A stretch of 64,000 nucleotides of DNA from JAGVSZ01 sp019137045 (GTDB lineage Bacteria; Pseudomonadota; Gammaproteobacteria; Burkholderiales; SG8-39), in NCBI GenBank assembly GCA_046347635.1, contig JAXMFT010000002.1, positions 448,519-512,518 of the forward strand, read 5' to 3'. Positions 1 through 8,405 of this stretch are shown here, one piece after another. The notes under the pieces are model-generated. The model saw only the letters and a program-made list of their open reading frames with translations, was not told where the DNA came from and searched no databases. The position numbers and the translations under genes were made by a program. Every line of letters begins with the position of its first letter. Position 1 is the first letter of the stretch.

Positions 1-1062
1 CACGCGCTCGGGCAGCGCCGCGGCGAGCGCGCGGTAGATCGCCTCGGTGAGGAACTGGCCGATCTGCATGCGCGCGGCCACCGCCGCGGGCTTGCGGCAG
101 TTGAGCATCGTGCCCTCGGGCACGATCAGCCGGATCGGCGCCGCGACCCCGTCGTTGTTCGGGATGTCGGGGTCGAAGATGCTCTTCACCGCCATGTGCA
201 CGTAGGCGTAGGTGTAGTTGTAGACGACGTTGCCGCCCCAGTCGACCTGGCCCGAGCAGCCGGTCAGGTCGATCGTGATGTCGTCTCCCGCGATCGTCAC
301 CGCGCACGGAATGAGGAGCTCCGGGTGGCCCGCCATCTGCTCGATGCGCACCTCGGCGCGGTAGGTGCCGCGCGGGACGCGGGCGATCGCGGCGCGGATG
401 CTCTTCTCGCTGCGGGAGGTGATCTCCTCGCCGAGCTCGTCCAGCCCGTCCAGCCCGTACTCCTCGAGCATGCGCACGACCTGCGCCGCGCACACGTGGT
501 TGGCGGCGATCTGCGAGCGGATGTCGCCGTTCACCTGCTCCGGCGTGCGCACGTTGGCGCGGATCATCGCCAGCACGCCCTCGTTGAGCGCGCCGCCGTC
601 GTAGAGCTTGACGAGCGGGATGAACAGCCCCTCCTCGTACACCTCGCGATTGTCGGAGGCGACGCGGCCGCCGATGTCGGCGTGGTGCAGGATGCACGCG
701 GTGAACGCGACCAGCCGGGCGCGGTGGAAGATCGGGCTGAGCACGCAGACGTCGTTCAGGTGCCCGGCCAGCGCCCACGGGTCGTTGGTGATGTACACGT
801 CGCCCGGCTTGAACGAGCCCGGCGGCAGGCTCTGCACCAGCTGCTTGATCCCGAGCGCCATCGCGCCCGACTGTCCGGGCGTGGCGAGCGTGCCCTGCGC
901 GAGCTCGCGCCCGCGCGAGTCGGTGAACATGCAGGTGTAGTCGTGCGCGTCGCGCAGCAGGCTCGAGAACGCGGTGCGCGCGACCGCGGCGTCGGCCTCG
1001 TCCACGATCGAGATGAGCCGCCGCCACAGGATCTCCAGGGTGATCGGATCAAGCCGTTTCAT
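1..1062 (-). CDS. hyuB: Hydantoinase/oxoprolinase subunit B (HyuB-like), 3' end outside window
   Basis: This frame is open to the left edge, giving about 354 visible residues. It starts MKRLDPITLEILWRRL, the usual N-terminus of the HyuB family, and contains the family signature TNDPW near residue 90 and an HHADIGG-like segment about 30 residues further on. HyuB works with an ASKHA-type HyuA in ATP-dependent opening of cyclic amides such as hydantoins, oxoproline or lactams; related pairs act as ATP-dependent carboxylases. Its ATG overlaps the last 14 bases of the upstream hyuA, so the two are translationally coupled. The family call is firm; the substrate cannot be read from sequence. Confidence 0.9.
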   Translation of the reverse strand, partial: MKRLDPITLEILWRRLISIVDEADAAVARTAFSSLLRDAHDYTCMFTDSRGRELAQGTLATPGQSGAMALGIKQLVQSLPPGSFKPGDVYITNDPWALAGHLNDVCVLSPIFHRARLVAFTACILHHADIGGRVASDNREVYEEGLFIPLVKLYDGGALNEGVLAMIRANVRTPEQVNGDIRSQIAANHVCAAQVVRMLEEYGLDGLDELGEEITSRSEKSIRAAIARVPRGTYRAEVRIEQMAGHPELLIPCAVTIAGDDITIDLTGCSGQVDWGGNVVYNYTYAYVHMAVKSIFDPDIPNNDGVAAPIRLIVPEGTMLNCRKPAAVAARMQIGQFLTEAIYRALAAALPERV

Positions 1063-3142
1063 GCGTCCTCTCCTTGGGCAGATCCACCCACAGGAAGCCG
1101 TACTCGTCCACCCGCGCGCGGCCGCCGGCGCCGACGATGACGGTGGACTCGCGCTCCTCGAAGATCGCCGGCCCCGCGACCTCGGCGCCCGCCGGCAGGC
1201 GGTAGCGGTCGTAGACCGCGTGCGCGATGAACGTTCGCGCAACGCCGCAGTATGCCTCGCGGCTGCCCTTCAGCGCGTCGGCCGGGCGGCCCCGCGTCGC
1301 GATGCGCGGCAGCTCGAGCAGCTGCACCGGCAGGCTCGCGCGCACGCGGAAGCTCACGAACTCCACCGGCGACTCCGGGTAGGTGCGGCCGTAGAGCCGC
1401 TCGTAGGCCTGGTCGAACCGGCGCCTGAGCGCCTGCGGATCGAGCTGCGCGACGTCGCGCTCGGGCACCGGGAGGGGCGTCTCCGACCCCTGGCCGATGA
1501 AGCGCGCCTCGATCGAGCGTGCGAACTCGACCGGCCCGGTCGCGCCCGCCTTGCGCAGCGTGCGTTCGCCCTCGGCCTCGAGCGCGCGGAAGAGCGCCTC
1601 GAGGCGGCCGAAGTCCGCCGTGGCGAGCGGCACTTTGTGGCTGCGCATGAGGTCGAATGCGCGCGGCGCGGTGAAGAAGCCGGTCGCCGAGCCGACGCCG
1701 GCGTTGGGCGGCACGAGCAGGCGCGGCGCGCCGAGCTTGCGCGCGAGCCCGAAGGCGTGCACCGGTCCCGCCCCGCCGAAGGCGGCGACCGTCACGAGCT
1801 GCGGGTTGCCGCCGCGCTCGGCGATGTGGGTCTTCGCCGCCGCGGCCATCGTCTCGTTGATCAGGTCGTGGATGCCCCAGACCGCGTCGACGAGCGGGAC
1901 GCCGAGCGGTTTCGCGACCCGCTCTTCGATCCCGCGCCGCGCGAGCGCGGCGTCGAGCTTCATCGTGCCGCCGAGGAAGTACTCCGGGTCGAGGTAGCCG
2001 AGCAGGAGATCGGCGTCGGTCACCGTGGGCTCGGTGCCGCCGCGCCCGTAGCAGATCGGTCCCGGCTCCGCCCCGGCGCTCTCCGGCCCGACCTGGAGCG
2101 TGCCGAGGCGGCTCGCGCGCGCGATGCTGCCGCCGCCCGCGCCGATCTCCATCAGGTCCACCACCGGCACCTGGATCGTGAGGCCGCTGCCCTTCTGGAA
2201 GCGCTGCACCCGCCCGACCTCGAAGCTCGGCACCACGCCGGCGACGCCGTCCTGGATCAGGCACGACTTCGCCGTCGTGCCGCCCATGTCGAAGCAGAAC
2301 ATGTCCGGGCAGTCGAACAGCCTGCTGTAGTACTGGCCGGCGATCACCGCCGCGGTGGGGCCGGACTCGATGATGCGCACCGGGAACTCCGCCGCGGTCT
2401 CGGCCGAGGTGACGCCGCCGGAGGAGAGCATGATGAACAGGCGCCCGCGGAAGCCGATCTCGGCCAGCCGCTCGCGCAGGCGCCGCAGGTAGGACTCGGT
2501 GAGCGGCTTGACGTAGGCGTTGGTGACCGTGGTGCTGGTGCGCTCGTACTCGCGGATCTGCGGCAGCACCTCGTACGAGATCGACACCGAGGCCTGCGGG
2601 AACTCCTCCGCGAGCAGGCGCTTGAGCGCCAGCTCGTGCGCCGGGTTCTCGAACGAGTTGAGCAGGCACACCGCCACCGACTCGGCGCCGAGCGCCTTCA
2701 GCTCACGCACCGCCGCGCGCGCCTGCGCGGCGTCGAGCGGAGTGAGCACGCTGCCGTCGGCGCGCAGGCGCTCGACGACCTCCAGCCGCCGCTCGCGCGG
2801 CACCAGCGGCTCGGGCATCTGCGCGAACGCGTCGTAGGCGGCGTAGCGGATTTCGCGGCCGAGCTCGAGCACGTCGCGGAAACCGCGCGTCGTGAGCAGC
2901 CCCGTCCTTGCGCCCTTGCGCTCGATGATGGCGTTGATGACCAGCGTCGTGCCGTGGATCACTTCCTCGAGGCGGCCGGTGCACCCCGGCACCTGGCGCT
3001 CGAGACCGCGCAGGCCTTCCTCGATCGCGTCCGCCGGGTTGCGCGGCGTCGTCAGACACTTGTAGGTGAAGGTGCGGCCGGTCGCGTCCTCGAGCAGGAC
3101 GAAATCGGTGAAGGTGCCGCCGACGTCTATGCCGACGCGCAT
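1049..3142 (-). CDS. hyuA: Hydantoinase/oxoprolinase subunit A (HyuA-like)
   Basis: 697-residue protein with the ASKHA-type phosphate-1 motif GIDVGGTFTDF at residues 4-14 and the second nucleotide motif FDMGGTTAK about 280 residues in. HyuA is the ATP-binding partner of HyuB in ATP-dependent hydrolysis of cyclic amides, or carboxylation in related systems. The start fits the family because the motif begins at residue 4, although no clear Shine-Dalgarno is seen. It is the first gene of the leftward hyuAB operon and lies divergent to a TRAP transporter. A TATACT -10 and a GTATAC-type operator lie about 100 bases upstream. A second, diverged hyuAB pair lies 3 kb away on the plus strand. Confidence 0.9.
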   Translation of the reverse strand: MRVGIDVGGTFTDFVLLEDATGRTFTYKCLTTPRNPADAIEEGLRGLERQVPGCTGRLEEVIHGTTLVINAIIERKGARTGLLTTRGFRDVLELGREIRYAAYDAFAQMPEPLVPRERRLEVVERLRADGSVLTPLDAAQARAAVRELKALGAESVAVCLLNSFENPAHELALKRLLAEEFPQASVSISYEVLPQIREYERTSTTVTNAYVKPLTESYLRRLRERLAEIGFRGRLFIMLSSGGVTSAETAAEFPVRIIESGPTAAVIAGQYYSRLFDCPDMFCFDMGGTTAKSCLIQDGVAGVVPSFEVGRVQRFQKGSGLTIQVPVVDLMEIGAGGGSIARASRLGTLQVGPESAGAEPGPICYGRGGTEPTVTDADLLLGYLDPEYFLGGTMKLDAALARRGIEERVAKPLGVPLVDAVWGIHDLINETMAAAAKTHIAERGGNPQLVTVAAFGGAGPVHAFGLARKLGAPRLLVPPNAGVGSATGFFTAPRAFDLMRSHKVPLATADFGRLEALFRALEAEGERTLRKAGATGPVEFARSIEARFIGQGSETPLPVPERDVAQLDPQALRRRFDQAYERLYGRTYPESPVEFVSFRVRASLPVQLLELPRIATRGRPADALKGSREAYCGVARTFIAHAVYDRYRLPAGAEVAGPAIFEERESTVIVGAGGRARVDEYGFLWVDLPKERTHETA

Positions 3143-3245
3143 CGGCGGGGGCGGTGCGCGCGCGGGGGCCGTGCGGCCCGGCGGGCAACCAGCGTCGTGG
3201 AGGAACGGGGGGTCATCGGCGGCGCGTCACGAGCGATGGCTTGCA

Positions 3246-3265
3246 GTATACCGTATACAGTACAC
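3246..3265 (-). promoter_or_regulatory. Operator copy 1 with -10 box for hyuA
   Basis: The 20-base sequence GTATACCGTATACAGTACAC contains a perfect 6-1-6 palindrome followed by a third, related hexamer one base further on. Read on the minus strand, TATACT at 3245-3250 is a good -10 box overlapping the palindrome. No strong -35 is visible. The same 20-base layout recurs at 3373 and 11898. FCD-type GntR regulators typically bind GT-N-AC palindromes, and a GntR/FCD gene lies at 13.9 kb. Confidence 0.7.
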
Positions 3266-3351
3266 GACACGTCCAGCGTTGCGTAGCGATCGTGAGTGAT
3301 GGGGCGACGCGGCGAAGGCTCCTCCGCGCGGGCGGGAAGGCGTGGTCCGGG

Positions 3352-3392
3352 TTGACAGGAGATCCTCAAGGGGTATACGGTATACCGTACAC
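3352..3392 (+). promoter_or_regulatory. dctP promoter with operator copy 2
   Basis: TTGACA at 3352-3357 is a consensus -35 box, followed after 16 bases by TATACG at 3374-3379. The -10 box lies inside GTATACGGTATAC (3373-3385), which continues as CGTACAC to 3392. An operator sitting on the -10 box implies repression. Transcription would start near 3386, about 70 bases before the dctP ATG. Confidence 0.7.
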
Positions 3393-3455
3393 GCGAGGGC
3401 GCAGTCAGCCAAGAAGCGTCCCGTCCATTCACGTTCACTCGAGTCGGAGTCAGCC

Positions 3456-4424
3456 ATGCTACGCAGCCTTCGCGCGTTTCTTGCTGCCGGTCTCCTGGCG
3501 GCCACGCTGCCCGTCCACGCCCAGGGCGTCGCCCTGCGGGCGGTCGGGTTCCTCCCCAAGAACCACCCGGTGATGGCGATGAACCAGGTGTGGGTCGACG
3601 ACATCAACGCCGCGCTCGCCGGCAAGGTGAAAGTGACCTACGTGGGCGGGCCGGAGGTGATCCCGGGCCTCCAGCAGGCGGAAGCGGTCAGCCGGGGCGT
3701 GATCGACATCGCTTTCAATCCTACCGCGTACTACCAGAGCCTCCTTCCGGAAGTGAGCGCATACATCCTCTCGCGCAAGACGCCCACCGAGGAGCGTGCC
3801 CCGAACGGGTTCTATGACTACATGGTGAAGCGCCACGAGACGATCGGCATCCGGTACCTCGGGCGCACCCAGACCGGGTCGTTCTACATCTGGACCAAGG
3901 ACAAGGCGGCCGACCTCAACGCCCTCAAGGGCGTGAAGCTGCGGACCACCGCGCTGTACGACCGCTTCATGAAAGGGCTGGGCGCCGTGCCCGTCACCAT
4001 CCCGGAGGGCGAGGTCTACACCGCGCTCGAGGGCGGCACGGTGTCCGGGTTCGGCTGGCCGGTGTTCGGCGCGCGCGAGCGCGGCTGGACCAAGGTCGTG
4101 CGCAACGTCATCGACCTCCCCTTCTTCGGCGCCTCCAACGTGGTGGCGATCATGAACAACGACAAGTGGAAGGCGCTGCCCGCCGACGTCCAGCGCAGGA
4201 TGATCGAGGTCACCGCGGCCTTCGAACCGAAGGTGGTCAAGCACTACGACGACGCCGAGAAGGCCGAGTGGGCGCAGCTCGAGAAGGCCGGCGTGGTGCG
4301 CTACCGCTTCTCCGACGCCGAGAACAAGAAGTATCTCGATACCGCGTACAACGTGGAGTTCGACAACCTCGCCACCAAGGTCCCCGACCAGGTGCCGACC
4401 CTGCGCAAGCTGACGGGCAACTGA
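3456..4424 (+). CDS. dctP: TRAP transporter solute-binding protein, DctP family
   Basis: 322 residues. A signal peptide with a hydrophobic core (residues 6-18) ends at an AQG/VHAQ cleavage region near residue 22, so the product is periplasmic. The segment LKGVKLRTT carries the conserved arginine that binds substrate carboxylates in DctP proteins. ATG 3456 is chosen because it is preceded by GGAG and begins the signal peptide; longer frames upstream would bury the signal. It is followed by the small and large permease genes and then hyuAB, so it probably captures an organic acid or acid-like substrate for this operon. Confidence 0.92.
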   Translation: MLRSLRAFLAAGLLAATLPVHAQGVALRAVGFLPKNHPVMAMNQVWVDDINAALAGKVKVTYVGGPEVIPGLQQAEAVSRGVIDIAFNPTAYYQSLLPEVSAYILSRKTPTEERAPNGFYDYMVKRHETIGIRYLGRTQTGSFYIWTKDKAADLNALKGVKLRTTALYDRFMKGLGAVPVTIPEGEVYTALEGGTVSGFGWPVFGARERGWTKVVRNVIDLPFFGASNVVAIMNNDKWKALPADVQRRMIEVTAAFEPKVVKHYDDAEKAEWAQLEKAGVVRYRFSDAENKKYLDTAYNVEFDNLATKVPDQVPTLRKLTGN

Positions 4425-4485
4425 GCGCGACGGGCGGACGGGCACGCCCCGTCCGCCCCCGATCCGCGTGCGGGGCGCGTCGACG

Positions 4486-4998
4486 ATGCTCGACCGGTTC
4501 GACCGCGCCCTGGCGCGGGTCGAGAACCTGTTCGCCGCGCTCGGCGTCTGGGGGCTCGCCTTCATTCTCGGCGCGGTCTGCCTGGAGATCGTCATGCGCG
4601 GCCTGTTCAACCGGCCGCAGCAGTGGGTGTCCGAGACCACGGAGTACGCGCTGCTCTACGTCACCTTCCTGGGCGCGGCCTGGCTGCAGCGCGAGCACGG
4701 CCACGTCGCCGTCGACCTGCTGACCAACGCGCTCAGCGAGCGCTGGCGCAGGTACCTGTCGATCGTGAGCTCGGTCCTGGGCGTCGCGATCGGCGTGGTG
4801 TTCACCTGGTTCGGCACGACCGCGACCCTCAACGCGTTCCTGCGCGGCGCGCACAAGCCGACGGTGCTCGAGTTCCCCACCTGGATCGTGCTCGCGGTGA
4901 TTCCGGTCGGCGGCGTGGTCCTGGGCCTGCGCTTCCTCGGCCAGCTCGTCGCGCTCGCGTCGGGCCGGCCGCCGCGCGTCCCGCCCAAGGCCGGCTGA
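4486..4998 (+). CDS. dctQ: TRAP transporter small permease, DctQ family
   Basis: 170 residues with four predicted membrane helices and the family hallmark of a conserved tryptophan/glutamate-rich first half (WVSETTEYALLY). DctQ bridges the binding protein and the large DctM subunit. ATG 4486 gives the normal N-terminus MLDRFDRAL; a GTG at 4468 would add six residues. It lies between dctP and dctM in one transcription unit. Confidence 0.88.
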   Translation: MLDRFDRALARVENLFAALGVWGLAFILGAVCLEIVMRGLFNRPQQWVSETTEYALLYVTFLGAAWLQREHGHVAVDLLTNALSERWRRYLSIVSSVLGVAIGVVFTWFGTTATLNAFLRGAHKPTVLEFPTWIVLAVIPVGGVVLGLRFLGQLVALASGRPPRVPPKAG

Positions 4999-5007
4999 GC
5001 GCCGCGC

Positions 5008-6324
5008 ATGCACTGGTCCGGCCTGCTGCTGATCATCTTTGCCGCGCTGCTCGGCCTGATGGCGATCGGCGTCCCGATCGCCTTCTCGTTCACCTTCGTG
5101 AACATCATCGCCGCCTACACGCTCTGGAACGGCGTGGCGGGCCTCAACCAGCTGATGCTCTCGATCTACGAGTCGGTCACCAGCTTCGCGCTGCTGCCGG
5201 TGCCGCTCTTCGTCCTGATGGGCGAGGTGATGTTCCGCTCCGGCATCGCCGGCAAGATGATGGACGTGGTCGACTCCTGGATCGGCAAGCTGCCCGGCCG
5301 GCTGTCGCTCACGGCGGTGGGCGGCGGCACGGTGTTCGCGACGCTCACCGGCTCGGCGATGGCCGGCGCGGCGATGCTCTCCTCGCTGCTCGTCCCCGAG
5401 ATGCAGAAGCGCGGCTACAGCCGCGAGATGAGCCTGGGGCCGATCCTGGGCGCCGGCGGCCTCGCCATCATGATCCCGCCCTCGGCCCTCGCGGTGCTCA
5501 TGGCGGCGATCGCCAACTTCTCGGTCGGCGACTTTCTGGTCGCGATCATCGTGCCCGGCCTGATGATGGCGGCCGCCTTCGCCCTCTACATCGTCGTGCG
5601 CTGCGCGCTCGACCCGAGCCTCGCCCCGAGCTACGAACGCGCCCCGGTGCCGATCGGCCTGCGGCTCAGGAACACCCTGCTCTACGGCCTGCCCCTCTTC
5701 GTCATCATCTTCCTGGTGGTCGGGCTGATGTTCCTCGGCATCGCCACCGCCACCGAATCGGCGGCCGCCGGCGCGCTCGGGTGCTTCGTCCTCGCCTGGA
5801 TGTACGGCGGGCTCTCCTGGCCGATGGTGAAGGAGTCCTTCCGCGCCACGCTGCGGGTCACCGTGATGATGCTGATGATCGTCACCGGCTCCACCGCGTT
5901 CTCGCAGGTGCTCGCGTTCTCGGGCGCCTCCTCGGGGCTGGTCGAGGCGGCCACCCGGCTGCCGCTCACCCCGCTGATGATCGTCATGTCGATGCAGGCG
6001 GTGATGCTCGTCATGGGCTGCTTCATGGAGCCGCTGTCGATCATGATGCTCACCATCCCGATCTTCTTCCCGATCGTCGAGTCGCTCGGGTTCTCGCCGC
6101 TCTGGTTCGGCGCCATCATGCTGCTCAACATGGAGATGGCGACCATCTCGCCGCCCTTCGGACTGGTGCTGTTCGTGGTCAAGGGCATGGCGCCGCCCGG
6201 CACCACGCTCACCGACGTCTACAAGGCCGCCATCCCCTTCTTCCTCTGCGACCTGCTCGTCATGGGGGTCCTGCTGCTCTTTCCGGGCTTCATCACCTGG
6301 CTGCCCGGCCTGATGGGACGCTGA
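5008..6324 (+). CDS. dctM: TRAP transporter large permease, DctM family
   Basis: 438 residues and about twelve hydrophobic helices. The family motif region around GSAMAGAAMLSSLLVPEM and the MIPPSALAVLMA segment are typical of the Na+-coupled DctM subunit. The stop codon TGA shares its last base with the ATG of the next gene (hyuA2 at 6324), so transport and ring opening are translationally coupled. The length is normal for the family. Confidence 0.93.
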   Translation: MHWSGLLLIIFAALLGLMAIGVPIAFSFTFVNIIAAYTLWNGVAGLNQLMLSIYESVTSFALLPVPLFVLMGEVMFRSGIAGKMMDVVDSWIGKLPGRLSLTAVGGGTVFATLTGSAMAGAAMLSSLLVPEMQKRGYSREMSLGPILGAGGLAIMIPPSALAVLMAAIANFSVGDFLVAIIVPGLMMAAAFALYIVVRCALDPSLAPSYERAPVPIGLRLRNTLLYGLPLFVIIFLVVGLMFLGIATATESAAAGALGCFVLAWMYGGLSWPMVKESFRATLRVTVMMLMIVTGSTAFSQVLAFSGASSGLVEAATRLPLTPLMIVMSMQAVMLVMGCFMEPLSIMMLTIPIFFPIVESLGFSPLWFGAIMLLNMEMATISPPFGLVLFVVKGMAPPGTTLTDVYKAAIPFFLCDLLVMGVLLLFPGFITWLPGLMGR

Positions 6325-8405
6325 TGGCGGGGCGCCGGCTGCGCATCGCGGTCGACGTCGGCGGCACCTTCACCGACGCCACGCTCTGGGACCCCGCGGG
6401 GGGCCGCCTGGTCGCGGCGAAGGCGCCGACCACCCCCGCCGACCGCGCGGCGGGCGTGCTCGCCGCGGTGCGCCTCGCCCTCGCGGCGGCGGGCGAGCGG
6501 CCCGAGCACGTGCGCGAGCTGATCCACGGCTCCACCACCGGCACCAACGCGCTCATCGAGCGCACCGGGGCGAAGGTGGGCCTGCTGACGACCCGGGGCT
6601 TCCGCGACGTGCTCGAGATCGGCCGCATCATGCGGCCCGAGGCGGGGCTCTACGACGTCACGGTCGACCGCCCGCCGCCGCTCGTGCCCCGCAGGCTGCG
6701 GCGCGAAGCGGCCGAGCGGTTGGGCGCGGACGGCAGCGTCCTGGTCGCGCTCAGCGAGGACGACGTGGAGGAGGCCGCGCGCTTCTTCGCGCGCGAGGGC
6801 GTCGAGGCGGTGGCCGTGTGCTTCCTGTTCGCCTTTCTCAACCCGGCGCACGAGGAGCGGGCGGCCGAGATCCTCGCGCGCCTCCTGCCCGGCGTGCCGG
6901 TGAGCCTCTCCGCGCGCATCTGCCCCGAGATCCGCGAGTACGAGCGCACTTCCACGACCGTGATGAACGCGTACCTCACGCCCGTGATGGACGCCTACCT
7001 CGAATCGCTGGCGCGCCAGGTGCAGGCGGCGCTGGGGGCGGAGGCCAAGCTCTCGGTGATCCAGGCGAACGGCGGGTCCACCGCGGTCGCCCAGGCGCGC
7101 AGGAGGGCGGTCACGACCGTCAACTCCGGCCCCGCGGGCGGCGTGGTGGCGGCGGCCTTCTACGGCCGGCGCCAGGGGCGCAGCCGCCTCGTCTCGGTGG
7201 ACATGGGCGGGACCTCCTTCGACATCGGGCTGGTCGAGGACGGCGCCACCAAGGTCACCACCGAGGGCAGCTTCCAGGACCTCCCGGTCCGCATCCCGAT
7301 CATCGACCTCCACATCATCGGGGCCGGCGGCGGCTCGATCGCCTGGCAGGATCCCGGCGGGGCCCTCGCGGTCGGGCCACGCTCGGCCGGCGCGCAACCG
7401 GGACCGGCCTGCTACGGGCGCGGCGGCACGCTGCCGACCGTGACCGACGCCAACTTGGTCCTCGGCCGGCTCTCCGCCGAGTACTTCAACGGCGGGCGCA
7501 TGCGGCTCGACGTCGAGGCGGCGCGCGGGGCGGTGGCCCGCCTGGCCGGGGCGATGGGGCTGCCGGTCGAGGAGACCGCGCTCGGGATCATCCGCGTCGT
7601 CAACGCCAACATGGCGAAGGGCATCGCCGCCGTGACCATCCTGCGCGGCATCGACGTGCGCGACTTCGCGCTGCTCTCCTTCGGCGGCGCCGGCGGCGTG
7701 CACGCGGTCGACCTCGCCCACGCCCTCGCGATGACCGAGGCGATCGTGCCGCCCCTGCCCGGCACCTTCTCGGCGGTGGGGCTCCTGGTCACCGAGGTGC
7801 GGCAGGACTACGTGGCGGCCCTCGGCGGGGTCCCGACCGCCGCGCTCGATCCCGCGGCGATCGAGGCGCACTACCGGCGGATGGAGGACGAGGCGTGCGC
7901 GGCGCTCGCGGAGCAGGGGTTCGCCGCCGGCGCGATCGACCTCGTCCGCACCGCCGACCTCAAGGTGAAGGGCCAGACCTACGAGCTGTCGCTGCCGATG
8001 CCCGGGCGCGGGCCGGTCGACGCGCCTGCGATCCAGGCGCTGCTGGACGCCTTCGCGCGGCTCTACCGTTCGCGCTACGCCTTCTTCTTCGACGGCGAGC
8101 CGATCGAGGTCGTCAACCTGCGCGTCGCCGCGCTGGGCCGCAACCCGCCGGTCGAGCTCGCCCGTCGCGCCCCGGACGGTGCCGACCCCGCGCGCGCGCG
8201 CAAGGGCGAGCGCCCGGTCTATTTCGAGCGGCAAGGCTTCGTCCGCAGCGCCGTGTACGACCGCGACCGGCTGCGGCCGCAGCACCGCGTCGCCGGCCCG
8301 GCGGTCATCGAGGAGGAGACCTCCTCGACGCTCGTGCCGCCCGGTTTCGCCGCCGTCGTGCTCGACGACGGCGGGCTCTCGATCCCGATCGGAGGCGCGG
8401 CGTGA
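6324..8405 (+). CDS. hyuA: Second hydantoinase/oxoprolinase subunit A (HyuA-like)
   Basis: 693 residues. IAVDVGGTFTDATLWD (residues 8-23) is the N-terminal ASKHA phosphate loop, and SVDMGGTSFDIGL supplies the second one. The family expectation is an ATP-dependent cyclic amidase or carboxylase subunit acting with the following HyuB. It starts on the last base of the dctM stop codon and ends overlapping the next gene, so it belongs to the TRAP operon. It differs clearly from the minus-strand HyuA (for example DATLWD against DFVLLE in motif 1), so the pair is not a recent duplicate. Confidence 0.9.
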   Translation: MAGRRLRIAVDVGGTFTDATLWDPAGGRLVAAKAPTTPADRAAGVLAAVRLALAAAGERPEHVRELIHGSTTGTNALIERTGAKVGLLTTRGFRDVLEIGRIMRPEAGLYDVTVDRPPPLVPRRLRREAAERLGADGSVLVALSEDDVEEAARFFAREGVEAVAVCFLFAFLNPAHEERAAEILARLLPGVPVSLSARICPEIREYERTSTTVMNAYLTPVMDAYLESLARQVQAALGAEAKLSVIQANGGSTAVAQARRRAVTTVNSGPAGGVVAAAFYGRRQGRSRLVSVDMGGTSFDIGLVEDGATKVTTEGSFQDLPVRIPIIDLHIIGAGGGSIAWQDPGGALAVGPRSAGAQPGPACYGRGGTLPTVTDANLVLGRLSAEYFNGGRMRLDVEAARGAVARLAGAMGLPVEETALGIIRVVNANMAKGIAAVTILRGIDVRDFALLSFGGAGGVHAVDLAHALAMTEAIVPPLPGTFSAVGLLVTEVRQDYVAALGGVPTAALDPAAIEAHYRRMEDEACAALAEQGFAAGAIDLVRTADLKVKGQTYELSLPMPGRGPVDAPAIQALLDAFARLYRSRYAFFFDGEPIEVVNLRVAALGRNPPVELARRAPDGADPARARKGERPVYFERQGFVRSAVYDRDRLRPQHRVAGPAVIEEETSSTLVPPGFAAVVLDDGGLSIPIGGAA

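Larger units (their letters stand above)
3143..3455. promoter_or_regulatory. Divergent control region between hyuA and dctP
   Basis: 313 bases without a convincing gene. The region holds two copies of a GTATAC-N-GTATAC element (starting at 3246 and 3373) and a promoter for each direction. The small frames crossing it lack codon-usage or family support. The rest, about 3270-3350, shows nothing recognisable. Confidence 0.75.

Noticed and set aside
974..3286. 770-residue plus-strand open frame opposite hyuA
   Set aside because: Arginine/alanine-rich shadow caused by high GC; the opposite strand encodes a full HyuA with family motifs.
3227..3573. Small open frames in the hyuA-dctP control region
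   Set aside because: They cross operators and promoters, have no ribosome sites and no recognisable sequence.
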